Shown: in pieces, positions 50,562 through 58,897 of the stretch | Layout of the letters: each line of letters starts with the position of its first letter | Numbering within the stretch: the stretch's first letter is position 1 | NCBI RefSeq assembly: GCF_000172175.1 | Contig: NZ_ABJL02000008.1 | Location: 2,790,001 to 2,854,000, forward strand | DNA: 64,000 bases | Reading direction: 5' to 3' | Source: Bacteroides intestinalis DSM 17393 | GTDB lineage: Bacteria; Bacteroidota; Bacteroidia; Bacteroidales; Bacteroidaceae | The notes under the pieces: generated by a model | The model's database searches: none | Told to the model about the DNA's origin: nothing | The model's input: the letters and a program-made list of their open reading frames with translations, nothing else | Made by a program: the position numbers and the translations under genes

Positions 50562-50693
50562 TTCTTTCCACCATGGAGAAAGTTGCTTTCCATCACGGGG
50601 AAACTTTCTTTCCACCATGGTGGAAAGAAAAAACCTCCATGGTGGAAAGAATAAGCATTCGGATGGAAAAAGCTAACCGTTGGAAGGGAAAAA
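50562..50693. repeat. Tandem 22-bp degenerate repeat array (site 4)
   Basis: Six units of 22 bases start at 50562, 50584, 50606, 50628, 50650 and 50672. Units 1-4 carry CTTTCC or CCTCCATGG and GGAAA or GAAA at fixed positions; units 5-6 are weaker. The third contains the perfect 20-base palindrome CTTTCCACCATGGTGGAAAG. No spacers. The array lies 160-290 bases upstream of the dxs -7 box and well away from the S24 gene promoter. The remaining sequence to 50854 shows nothing else. Confidence 0.85.
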
Positions 50694-50854
50694 ACATAAG
50701 AATGCCTAAGAAAGAAGTTAGCTATTGCAGTTAATTCATACCTTTCGGATTATGAACAAAGTGTGATAAGGTAAAATACAGATGTACGAAGGTTAAAGAA
50801 GCAAGGATTCGCATTTTTTCCCCGAAAAGGAAATGCCCTTCCGTTTTCTTTTAC

Positions 50855-50862
50855 TAATTTTG
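50855..50862 (+). promoter_or_regulatory. Predicted -7 box of dxs
   Basis: TAATTTTG, 25 bases before the ATG at 50887. It lies inside a longer open frame starting at 50833 and so supports the later start. Confidence 0.55.
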
Positions 50863-50886
50863 CAATTTGTAATCCTCAGAACAGAG

Positions 50887-52791
50887 ATGAAGACAGAGAC
50901 AGCATCATATAACTTGCTAAATTCTATTTCTGACCCGGAAGACCTGCGCAAGCTGAGTGTTGAGCAACTCCCGGAAGTCTGCAAAGAATTGCGGCAGGAC
51001 ATTATAAAAGAAGTTTCGTGTAACCCGGGACACTTTGCAGCCAGTCTGGGGACGGTAGAATTGACCGTCGCCCTGCATTATGTGTTCAATACCCCCTACG
51101 ACCGTATTGTGTGGGACGTAGGCCATCAGGCGTATGGTCATAAGATACTAACCGGACGCCGGGAAACATTCTCCACAAACAGGAAATTCAAAGGCATTCG
51201 TCCTTTCCCTTCTCCCGATGAAAGCGATTATGATACTTTCACCTGCGGACATGCGTCTAATTCCATCTCTGCAGCACTCGGCATGGCCGTAGCAGCAGAA
51301 GAAAAAGGAGAAAAAGATCGCCATGTGGTTGCTGTAATAGGCGACGGCAGCATGAGTGGAGGACTGGCTTTTGAAGGATTGAATAACGCCTCTGCAAGCT
51401 CCAACAATCTTCTCATTATCCTCAATGATAATGACATGGCCATCGACCGCAGCGTAGGTGGTATGAAGCAATACTTATTCAACCTGACAACTTCGAACCG
51501 TTATAACCAACTGCGTTTCAAAATATCCAAGATGTTATTCAAAGTGGGCATTCTTAATGAAGACCGCCGTAAAGCACTCATTCGTTTCGGCAATAGTCTG
51601 AAATCGATGGCTGCCCAACAACAGAACATCTTCGAGGGAATGAATATCCGTTATTTCGGTCCCATCAACGGGCATGATGTAAAGAATATCGCCCGCATCC
51701 TGCGGGATATCAAAGACATGAAAGGACCGAAAATCCTACATTTACATACGGTCAAAGGAAAAGGATTTGAACCGGCAGAAAAGGCACCGGGTATCTGGCA
51801 CGCACCGGGTAAGTTTGATCCTGAAACCGGCGAACGCTTTACGGCAGACACTCACAACCTGCCCCCACTCTATCAGGATGTGTTCGGTGAAACCCTTGTG
51901 GAACTTGCCGAACAGAACCCACGCATTGTCGGTGTCACTCCCGCCATGCCTACAGGATGCTCTATGAACATGCTGATGAAGGCAATGCCCGACCGTGCCT
52001 TTGATGTAGGAATTGCTGAAGGACATGCCGCAACCTTCTCAGGAGGTATGGCAAAAGAGGGAATGCAACCGTTCTGTAATATCTATTCCTCATTCATGCA
52101 ACGTGCCTATGATAACGTCATCCACGACATAGCCATACTCAAATTGCCCGTCGTACTTTGTCTGGATCGTGCCGGACTGGTAGGCGAAGACGGACCAACG
52201 CACCACGGTGTGTTCGACTTAGCTTATTTCCGTCCCATTCCCAATCTAACTATATCATCACCCATGAACGAGCATGAACTGCGCCGCCTCATGTACACGG
52301 CACAGTTGCCGGATAAAGGACCGTTCGTCATCCGCTATCCTCGCGGACGTGGTGCGCTGATAGATTGGAAATGCCCATTGGAAGAAATACCCGTCGGCAA
52401 AGGACGCAAACTAAAAGATGGCAAAGACCTCGCTATACTCACACTTGGTCCGATAGGTAATATTGCCGCAAAAGCCATCGAACGGGCAGAAAAAGAAAAA
52501 GATATATCAATAGCACATTATGACCTGCGTTTCCTTAAGCCGCTGGACGAGGAAATGCTGCATGAAATAGGACACTCATTTTCCCGCATCATCACCATTG
52601 AAGATGGCATACGGAAAGGCGGCATGGGTAGTGCCGTCCTGGAATTTATGGCCGACAATGGATATACCCCACACGTACAACGCATAGGTGTGCCTGATAC
52701 GTTTATAGAACATGGAACAGTACAGGAGTTGTATCACTTGTGTGGTATGGATGAAAAAGGGATATTAGAAAGCATAATAAAGGAGCGATGA
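50887..52791 (+). CDS. dxs: 1-deoxy-D-xylulose-5-phosphate synthase
   Basis: 634 residues from the ATG at 50887 (an upstream in-frame ATG at 50833 precedes the promoter). Thiamine-diphosphate enzyme that condenses pyruvate with glyceraldehyde 3-phosphate, the entry step of the MEP isoprenoid pathway. The catalytic His region is HVGHQAYGHKILTG-like (WDVGHQAYGHKI), the ThDP motif GDGSMSGGLAFEGLNNA (about 152) runs to NDNDMAI, and the transketolase-like pyrimidine domain has FDVGIAEGHAATFSGGMA and DRAGLVGEDGPTHHG. Length is normal. Its stop overlaps trkA by four bases (ATGA). Confidence 0.96.
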   Translation: MKTETASYNLLNSISDPEDLRKLSVEQLPEVCKELRQDIIKEVSCNPGHFAASLGTVELTVALHYVFNTPYDRIVWDVGHQAYGHKILTGRRETFSTNRKFKGIRPFPSPDESDYDTFTCGHASNSISAALGMAVAAEEKGEKDRHVVAVIGDGSMSGGLAFEGLNNASASSNNLLIILNDNDMAIDRSVGGMKQYLFNLTTSNRYNQLRFKISKMLFKVGILNEDRRKALIRFGNSLKSMAAQQQNIFEGMNIRYFGPINGHDVKNIARILRDIKDMKGPKILHLHTVKGKGFEPAEKAPGIWHAPGKFDPETGERFTADTHNLPPLYQDVFGETLVELAEQNPRIVGVTPAMPTGCSMNMLMKAMPDRAFDVGIAEGHAATFSGGMAKEGMQPFCNIYSSFMQRAYDNVIHDIAILKLPVVLCLDRAGLVGEDGPTHHGVFDLAYFRPIPNLTISSPMNEHELRRLMYTAQLPDKGPFVIRYPRGRGALIDWKCPLEEIPVGKGRKLKDGKDLAILTLGPIGNIAAKAIERAEKEKDISIAHYDLRFLKPLDEEMLHEIGHSFSRIITIEDGIRKGGMGSAVLEFMADNGYTPHVQRIGVPDTFIEHGTVQELYHLCGMDEKGILESIIKER

Positions 52792-54128
52792 AAATTATTA
52801 TTGCCGGTGCCGGCGCAGTAGGCACACACTTGGCAAAATTGCTGTCCCGCGAAAAGCAGGACATCATATTGATGGACGACAATGAGGAAAGGTTGAGCAC
52901 TCTCAGTTCTAACTTTGACTTAATGACGGTCACGGCTTCACCTACTTCCATTCAAGGGTTGAAAGAAGTGGGGGCTAAAGAGGCAGATCTCTTTATAGCC
53001 GTCACTCCCGACGAGAGCCGTAACATGACCGCATGTATGTTGGCTACCAACCTTGGTGCGAAAAAGACCGTTGCCCGCATTGACAATTACGAATACCTTC
53101 TGCCCAAAAATAAAGAATTCTTCAAGAAACTGGGTGTAGATTCATTGATTTACCCGGAAATGCTTGCAGCAAAAGAAATCGTATCTTCCATACGTATGAG
53201 TTGGGTACGCCAATGGTGGGAGTTTTGTGGCGGGTCTTTGATACTGATCGGTACCAAAATGCGTGAGAAAGCGGAAATACTGGATATTCCTCTCCACCAA
53301 CTCGCCGGGACGGATAAACCCTATCACGTAGTAGCCATCAAACGTGGCAACGAGACACTTATTCCGCGTGGTGACGATGTAATTAAACTACATGATATTG
53401 TTTATTTCACCACCACCCGTAAATATGTACCCTATATACGCAAGATAGCCGGTAAGGAAGATTATGCCGATGTACGTAACGTAATGATCATGGGTGGAAG
53501 CCGCATTGCCGTACGAACCGCACAATATGTACCCGACTATATGCAGGTAAAGATCATAGACAACGACCTGAACCGTTGCAACCGTCTGACGGAGATTCTC
53601 GATGATAAAGTTATGATTATCAATGGTGATGGTCGTGATATGGACCTACTGATTGAAGAAGGTCTGAAGAATACGGAAGCTTTCGTAGCACTGACGGACA
53701 ATTCGGAAACGAATATTCTCTCCTGCCTTGCAGCCAAACGTATGGGCGTCAGCAAAACAGTGGCAGAAGTAGAAAATATAGATTATATAGGCATGGCGGA
53801 AAGCCTCGATATCGGTACAGTGATCAATAAGAAGATGATTACTGCCAGTCACATTTATCAAATGATGCTGGATGCTGATGTCAGCAATGTAAAATGTCTT
53901 ACTTTTGCCAATGCCGACGTTGCAGAATTTACCGTGAAGGCCGATTCTAAAATCACCAAACATCAAGTTAAAGACCTCGGTTTACCAAAGGGAGCTACCA
54001 TCGGTGGATTAATCCGCCAAGGTGAAGGTGTGGTAGTAACCGGTAATACCCAGATAATACCGGGCGACCACGTAGTAGTGTTCTGCCTGAATATGATGAT
54101 TAAAAAGATTGAGAAATTCTTTAATTAA
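52788..54128 (+). CDS. trkA: Trk potassium uptake system NAD-binding subunit TrkA
   Basis: 446 residues, cytosolic, two tandem RCK units. Each has an NAD-binding half (MKIIIAGAGAVGTHLAKLL at the start; NVMIMGGSRIAVRTAQY at about 227) and a TrkA-C half (about 135-215 and about 365-446). It gates the TrkH channel in response to nucleotides. The ATGA overlap with dxs links it to that transcript. trkH follows after an 84-base AT-rich spacer with inverted repeats. Standard length and layout. Confidence 0.95.
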   Translation: MKIIIAGAGAVGTHLAKLLSREKQDIILMDDNEERLSTLSSNFDLMTVTASPTSIQGLKEVGAKEADLFIAVTPDESRNMTACMLATNLGAKKTVARIDNYEYLLPKNKEFFKKLGVDSLIYPEMLAAKEIVSSIRMSWVRQWWEFCGGSLILIGTKMREKAEILDIPLHQLAGTDKPYHVVAIKRGNETLIPRGDDVIKLHDIVYFTTTRKYVPYIRKIAGKEDYADVRNVMIMGGSRIAVRTAQYVPDYMQVKIIDNDLNRCNRLTEILDDKVMIINGDGRDMDLLIEEGLKNTEAFVALTDNSETNILSCLAAKRMGVSKTVAEVENIDYIGMAESLDIGTVINKKMITASHIYQMMLDADVSNVKCLTFANADVAEFTVKADSKITKHQVKDLGLPKGATIGGLIRQGEGVVVTGNTQIIPGDHVVVFCLNMMIKKIEKFFN

Positions 54129-54212
54129 TTATGAATGATGAATTAGCTGCGCCACACGCTTTGCTACAAAGTCCGTTCATAATTCATAATCTATAATTCA
54201 TAATTTAATTAC
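54129..54212. repeat. AT-rich inverted repeats between trkA and trkH
   Basis: AATTATGAATGATGAATTA on the left and two ATAATTCATAATxTATAATTCAT-like words on the right are complementary. Between them lies AGCTGCGCCACACGCTTTGC. The same AATTAGCTGCGC word is found in the loop at 61.4 kb. Confidence 0.6.
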
Positions 54213-55664
54213 GTGATTAACTTTAAGATAGTAATACGGATTATCGGTATTCTCCTGTTGCTTGAAACAGTGATGCTGTTAGCCTGTTCCGGCGTTTCGT
54301 TCTATTATCAGGACGAAGCATTGGTAGATTTCTGGGTATCGGCAGGTATCACAGCAGGCGCGGGATTGCTTCTGGCAGCCATGGGCAAGGGAGGAGATCG
54401 CCAACTAACACGCAGGGACGGATATGTACTCGTCAGCTTTGCGTGGATAGCATTCTCACTTTTCGGCATGCTGCCATTTTATATCAGCGGATATATACCG
54501 AGCATCACCAACGCTTTCTTTGAAACAATGTCCGGCTTCAGCAGTACGGGCGCCACCATATTGGATGACATAGAATCACTGCCCCATGGACTTCTCTTCT
54601 GGCGCAGTATGACCCAGTGGATAGGCGGTTTGGGAATTATCATGTTTACCATTGCCATCCTTCCGATATTCGGTGTCAGTGGTTTGCAGGTCTTTGCAGC
54701 CGAAGCCAGCGGACCGACACACGATAAAGTACATCCGCGTATAGGCATTACCGCCAAATGGATTTGGAGTATCTATGCAGGCATTACGTGTATTCTTGTC
54801 GCCTTACTGATGCTGGGCGGAATGGATTGGTTCGACAGTGTTTGCCACGCATTTGCCACTACCGGCACAGGTGGTTTCTCCACAAAACAAGCCAGTGTGG
54901 CTTATTATCAGTCTCCCTACATTGAATATGTAATATCCATCTTCATGTTTATATCCGGCATCAACTTTACGTTATTGTTATTTTTCGTCAACCGGAAATT
55001 CAAGAAAGTTATTCATGATGCTGAGTTGAAATGGTATTTCTGGTCGGTAATACTGTTCACCGGCTTAATCGCTGTCATACTCTTCTATTCCAAGCCCATG
55101 GGAATGGAAGATGCCTTCCGTAAATCACTGTTCCAGGTTATCTCGCTGCACACCTCTACCGGTTTTGCTACAGATGACTACATGTTATGGCCCGCTGTAA
55201 CATGGGGATTACTAACCATTGTTATGCTGATGGGAGCCTGTGCAGGAAGCACGACAGGTGGTCTCAAATGTATCCGCATGGTTATTCTCGGCAAAGTAGC
55301 GCGTAATGAATTCAAACATATTCTCCATCCGAATGCAGTGTTACCGGTCAGGATTAACAAACAGGTTATTTCACCTTCCGTACAATCTACCGTACTGGCA
55401 TTCTGCTTTATATATGCAGTTATTATTATCATCAGTGTACTGATCATGATGGGACTGGGTATCGGTTTTGTAGAATCTGTGGGTTGCGTAGTATCCAGTA
55501 TCGGTAATATGGGTCCCGGATTGGGTGAGACAGGTCCTGCCTTCTCATGGAATGCATTGCCCGATATAGCAAAATGGTTATTAGCTTTCCTCATGCTTCT
55601 GGGGCGTCTGGAATTATTCACCGTATTACTGCTTTTTACCCCGGAATTCTGGAGAAGAAGTTGA
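54213..55664 (+). CDS. trkH: Potassium transporter TrkH
   Basis: 483 residues starting at a GTG (54213); no ATG is usable near it. Channel subunit of the Trk system with four pore-loop repeats. Selectivity-type glycines are seen in SGFSSTGATIL, ATTGTGGFSTKQ, HTSTGFATDDY and SSIGNMGPGLGE, each between membrane helices. It imports K+ with TrkA bound on the inner face. A weak hairpin (GGCAAA at 55670, TTTGCC at 55697) follows the stop. Confidence 0.94.
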   Translation: MINFKIVIRIIGILLLLETVMLLACSGVSFYYQDEALVDFWVSAGITAGAGLLLAAMGKGGDRQLTRRDGYVLVSFAWIAFSLFGMLPFYISGYIPSITNAFFETMSGFSSTGATILDDIESLPHGLLFWRSMTQWIGGLGIIMFTIAILPIFGVSGLQVFAAEASGPTHDKVHPRIGITAKWIWSIYAGITCILVALLMLGGMDWFDSVCHAFATTGTGGFSTKQASVAYYQSPYIEYVISIFMFISGINFTLLLFFVNRKFKKVIHDAELKWYFWSVILFTGLIAVILFYSKPMGMEDAFRKSLFQVISLHTSTGFATDDYMLWPAVTWGLLTIVMLMGACAGSTTGGLKCIRMVILGKVARNEFKHILHPNAVLPVRINKQVISPSVQSTVLAFCFIYAVIIIISVLIMMGLGIGFVESVGCVVSSIGNMGPGLGETGPAFSWNALPDIAKWLLAFLMLLGRLELFTVLLLFTPEFWRRS

Positions 55665-55735
55665 TATAAGGCAAAAAAGTGCTAAAAACAAAGTACTTTG
55701 CCAACTCTATATAACAAAATAGCCAATATTTGTTA

Positions 55736-55743
55736 TACATTTG
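55736..55743 (+). promoter_or_regulatory. Predicted -7 box before the small secreted protein and nuo genes
   Basis: TACATTTG, 25 bases before the ATG at 55768. If no stronger promoter lies at 56160-56260, it also drives the nuo operon. Confidence 0.5.
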
Positions 55744-55767
55744 CAGCCGAATGAAAAAAGTAGTTGT

Positions 55768-56151
55768 ATGAGACAGTGCATAAAATACTTCATGATAGTC
55801 TTGCTCGGCGTATTATTATACGACAGCGTCGCACAGGCGGCAGGTATATCATGCACTTTCATACGCAATGATGAAGAACGCTGCATCCTATCCCAGGCTC
55901 CTACTACTGCCCACAAACAAGATATCCGTAGCATATTATATGACCACTTCTCGTCTATACCTTTATATATGGACAATGTGGACAGTACGCAAGTACCCGG
56001 TAACAAGAGTGTCTTGCTATTGCTGAATTATTTTCGAATGTGCTGGCTATCCGATTCTTCAATCGGTGATTCGCCTCTACATACTTCTTTCTATCCTGTA
56101 CCCGACCCGCTTTCTTACTATGTATTCGGGCTGAGAAAGATTATCATTTGA
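55768..56151 (+). CDS. Small secreted protein of unknown function upstream of nuoA
   Basis: 127 residues from the ATG at 55768; an in-frame TTG at 55741 lies inside the -7 box and is rejected. It has an N-terminal signal peptide (YFMIVLLGVLLYDSVAQAA, cut near AQA/AG). The mature part of about 105 residues has three cysteines and no motif I recognise. There are no membrane segments beyond the signal. Position just before nuoA on the same strand suggests a link to the NADH dehydrogenase or a chance neighbour; the 112-base gap and leader hairpin argue for some independence. Confidence 0.65.
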   Translation: MRQCIKYFMIVLLGVLLYDSVAQAAGISCTFIRNDEERCILSQAPTTAHKQDIRSILYDHFSSIPLYMDNVDSTQVPGNKSVLLLLNYFRMCWLSDSSIGDSPLHTSFYPVPDPLSYYVFGLRKIII

Positions 56152-56188
56152 TAAAAAGTCAGGTAGGCCCTATCGCTTACCAAAGTCC

Positions 56189-56223
56189 GTCGAAGGCAAT
56201 TCAGAGGTATTGCCTATTTCGAC
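56189..56223 (+). promoter_or_regulatory. Hairpin in the nuoA leader
   Basis: GTCGAA (56189-56194) with TTCGAC (56218-56223) and GGCAAT (56195-56200) with ATTGCC (56209-56214) form one stem with a three-base bulge. No T run, so it is more likely a leader structure or weak attenuator than a terminator. Confidence 0.4.
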
Positions 56224-56263
56224 CAACTATCCTATTATATACATCTAAAAGTTAATTAGATTT

Positions 56264-56614
56264 ATGAACTTTACTTTGTTAGTAGTCGTCTTGCTGACGG
56301 CAATTGCTTTCGTGGGTATTGTTATCGCATTGTCAAAAGCGATATCACCCCGTTCGTACAATCCACAGAAGATGGAAGCGTACGAGTGTGGTATCCCTAC
56401 CCGTGGTAAATCATGGATGCAATTCCGGGTAGGTTACTATCTGTTTGCCATCCTGTTCCTGATGTTTGATGTGGAAACAGTATTCCTGTTCCCATGGGCA
56501 GTTATTGCCCGTGACCTGGGAATAGCAGGATTACTCAGTATCTTATTTTTCTTACTTATCCTTGTATTGGGACTTGCCTACGCATGGCGGAAAGGAGCAT
56601 TGGAATGGAAATAA
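56264..56614 (+). CDS. nuoA: NADH-quinone oxidoreductase-like subunit A
   Basis: 116 residues, three membrane helices (about 3-25, 60-80 and 88-108). The loop between helices 1 and 2 has YNPQKMEAYECGIPTRGKS, where the Cys is the known loop cysteine of NuoA. Helix 2 carries VGYYLFAILFLMFDVETVFLFPW. Part of the membrane arm hinge next to NuoH. It overlaps nuoB by ten bases. First of the nuo row. Confidence 0.95.
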   Translation: MNFTLLVVVLLTAIAFVGIVIALSKAISPRSYNPQKMEAYECGIPTRGKSWMQFRVGYYLFAILFLMFDVETVFLFPWAVIARDLGIAGLLSILFFLLILVLGLAYAWRKGALEWK

Positions 56615-57204
56615 AGAAAAAGCCCAAAATAAAATCTATCCCGTATGAAGAATTTACGGATAATGAAACATTGGAGAAACTCGTTCGCGAACTTAATGCC
56701 GGAGGTGCAAACGTCGCCCTCGGAGTATTGGACGATTTCATCAACTGGGGACGTAGTAATTCGCTGTGGCCGCTTACGTTTGCAACAAGTTGTTGCGGTA
56801 TCGAGTTCATGGCACTGGGTGCCGCGCGCTATGACATGGCGCGTTTCGGATTTGAAGTAGCCCGTGCCAGTCCGCGACAGGCAGATATGATCATGGTATG
56901 CGGAACCATTACCAATAAGATGGCGCCTGTACTAAAACGCTTGTACGACCAGATGCCGGATCCTAAATATGTGGTTGCTGTAGGTGGATGTGCTGTTAGT
57001 GGGGGACCGTTTAAGAAGTCATACCACGTAGTCAATGGGGTAGATAAAATTCTACCGGTGGATGTGTACATTCCCGGATGCCCTCCCCGCCCGGAAGCAT
57101 TCTACTATGGTATGATGCAATTGCAACGCAAAGTGAAAATTGAAAAATTCTTCGGTGGAGTAAACAGAAAAGAACCCAAACCGAAAGAGGAGACAGAAAA
57201 ATAA
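56605..57204 (+). CDS. nuoB: NADH-quinone oxidoreductase-like subunit B
   Basis: 199 residues from the ATG at 56605, which has AAAGGAG upstream; an earlier ATG (56584) lacks this. It carries the N2 cluster: CCGIEFMALGAARYD (two Cys), VGGCAVSGGPF and YIPGCPPRPEA. It passes electrons to quinone at the interface with NuoD and NuoH. The C-terminus is a lysine-rich tail. Overlaps nuoA by ten bases and is seven bases from nuoCD. Confidence 0.95.
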   Translation: MEIKKKPKIKSIPYEEFTDNETLEKLVRELNAGGANVALGVLDDFINWGRSNSLWPLTFATSCCGIEFMALGAARYDMARFGFEVARASPRQADMIMVCGTITNKMAPVLKRLYDQMPDPKYVVAVGGCAVSGGPFKKSYHVVNGVDKILPVDVYIPGCPPRPEAFYYGMMQLQRKVKIEKFFGGVNRKEPKPKEETEK

Positions 57205-57211
57205 TCAGAAT

Positions 57212-58804
57212 ATGGATAATATACGATTTATAAAACCTACGGACTTACATGCTGAAATGCTCCGTCTGTACCGCGAAGAGCAGATGGACTTCCTAAAGTG
57301 CCTTAGCGGTATGGACTGGGGAGAACCCGCCGATGGAGATGCACCGGATGCTCCACGCGGACTGGGTGTTGTCTACCTGCTGGAATCCACCGCTACCGGT
57401 AAGCAAGCAGCAGTACGTACTGCTACCTTGGACCGCAAGAATCCTGAATTACCCAGTGTCAGCGACATTTGGAAAGCAGCGGACTTCAATGAACGTGAAG
57501 TATATGACTTCTATGGCATTGTCTTCATAGGACACCCTGATATGCGTCGTCTCTACCTGCGTAATGACTGGGTAGGTTACCCGATGCGTAAAGATAACGA
57601 TCCGGAAAAGGACAACCCATTGCGCATGGACAATGAAGAAACTATCGATACCACTATCGAGTTGAAACTGAACCCGGATGGTACCGTGAGAAATAAAGAG
57701 CTGGTGCTCTTTGGTGACGAGGAATACGTTGTGAACATCGGCCCCCAACACCCAGCTACACATGGCGTAATGCGTTTCCGTGTATCACTGGAAGGTGAAA
57801 CGATCGATAAGATAGATGCTAACTGTGGTTACATCCACCGGGGTATTGAAAAGATGTGCGAAAGCCTTACTTATCCTCAAACCTTGGCATTGACCGACCG
57901 CTTGGATTATCTGGGCGCACACCAGAATCGCCATGCCCTGTGTATGTGTATTGAACAGGCAATGGGTATAGAAGTGAGTGACCGTGTGAAGTACATCCGC
58001 ACCATTATGGATGAATTACAACGTATCGACTCTCACTTGTTGTTCTATTCTTGTCTGGCAATGGACCTCGGTGCCCTTACCGCTTTCTTCTACGGCTTCC
58101 GTGATCGTGAAAAAATACTCGACATCTTTGAGGAAACTTGTGGTGGACGCCTCATCATGAACTACAACACCATCGGTGGCGTACAGGCTGACCTGCATCC
58201 TAACTTCCAGAAGCGGGTGAAAGAGTTTATCCCCTATCTGCGTGGAATCATCCACGAATATCACCAGGTATTCACCGGCAACATTATCGCACAACAACGT
58301 CTGAAAGGCGTAGGAGTGCTGAGCCGTGAAGATGCTATCGCCTTCGGAGCCACAGGCGGCACAGGACGTGCCAGCGGCTGGGCTTGTGATGTGCGCAAGC
58401 GCCAACCTTATGGAGTATACGATAAAGTAGATTTCAAAGAAATCGTCTATACCGAAGGAGACTCCTGGGCACGCTACATGGTTCGTATGGATGAAATCAT
58501 GGAAAGTATGAATATCCTTGAGCAACTCATCGACAACATTCCCGAAGGTCCGTATCAGGAAAAGATGAAACCTATTATCCGCGTACCGGAAGGGCAGTAT
58601 TATGCTGCTGTAGAGGGAAGCCGTGGTGAGTTTGGTGTCTTTCTGGAGAGCCATGGTGACAAAACTCCGTACCGCTTGCATTTCCGTTCAACAGGATTAC
58701 CATTGGTAAGTACCGTAGACACCATCTGCCGCGGATCGAAGATTGCCGACCTGATAGCTATCGGGGGAACACTGGATTACGTAGTGCCGGATATTGACAG
58801 GTAA
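57212..58804 (+). CDS. nuoC: NADH-quinone oxidoreductase-like fused subunit CD
   Basis: 530 residues. Residues 1 to about 150 are NuoC (WKAADFNEREVYDFYGIVFIGHPDMRRLYL) and about 165-530 are NuoD (YVVNIGPQHPATHGVMRFRV, HRGIEKMCESLTYPQTL, YLGAHQNRHAL, and the C-terminal GTLDYVVPDIDR). The NuoD HPATHG loop lies in the quinone site. Fusion of C and D is widespread. Directly after it comes nuoH, with no nuoE, F or G, so the complex lacks the NADH-binding module. Confidence 0.95.
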   Translation: MDNIRFIKPTDLHAEMLRLYREEQMDFLKCLSGMDWGEPADGDAPDAPRGLGVVYLLESTATGKQAAVRTATLDRKNPELPSVSDIWKAADFNEREVYDFYGIVFIGHPDMRRLYLRNDWVGYPMRKDNDPEKDNPLRMDNEETIDTTIELKLNPDGTVRNKELVLFGDEEYVVNIGPQHPATHGVMRFRVSLEGETIDKIDANCGYIHRGIEKMCESLTYPQTLALTDRLDYLGAHQNRHALCMCIEQAMGIEVSDRVKYIRTIMDELQRIDSHLLFYSCLAMDLGALTAFFYGFRDREKILDIFEETCGGRLIMNYNTIGGVQADLHPNFQKRVKEFIPYLRGIIHEYHQVFTGNIIAQQRLKGVGVLSREDAIAFGATGGTGRASGWACDVRKRQPYGVYDKVDFKEIVYTEGDSWARYMVRMDEIMESMNILEQLIDNIPEGPYQEKMKPIIRVPEGQYYAAVEGSRGEFGVFLESHGDKTPYRLHFRSTGLPLVSTVDTICRGSKIADLIAIGGTLDYVVPDIDR

Positions 58805-58897
58805 TTAAAGCGATAGAGTGATAAAGTAATAGAGTGATTACGCAAAGTTGCATTCCCCTGTCACCTTATCACCTTACAACCTTATAACATTCATAAT
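58805..58897. repeat. AT-rich repeat spacer between nuoCD and nuoH
   Basis: AGAGTGAT words repeat twice on the left (58815-58842) and inverted TCACCTTATCACCTTAC words lie on the right (58860-58877), around a GC-richer centre CGCAAAGTTGC. It resembles the other AT-rich intergenic hairpins in this window. Confidence 0.5.

Noticed and set aside
50485..50676. Open frame of 63 codons on the plus strand upstream of dxs
   Set aside because: It runs through the 22-bp repeat array, has a low-complexity product (Phe-His-His and Lys-Asn rich) and no ribosome site; it is a by-product of the repeats.
50562..50693. The 22-bp arrays read as a small CRISPR array
   Set aside because: Units are contiguous with no unique spacers, units are too short and too divergent, and there are no cas genes in the window.
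50833..50886. Upstream extension of dxs by 18 codons
   Set aside because: It contains the predicted -7 box and would add a hydrophobic stretch not found in the cytosolic enzyme.
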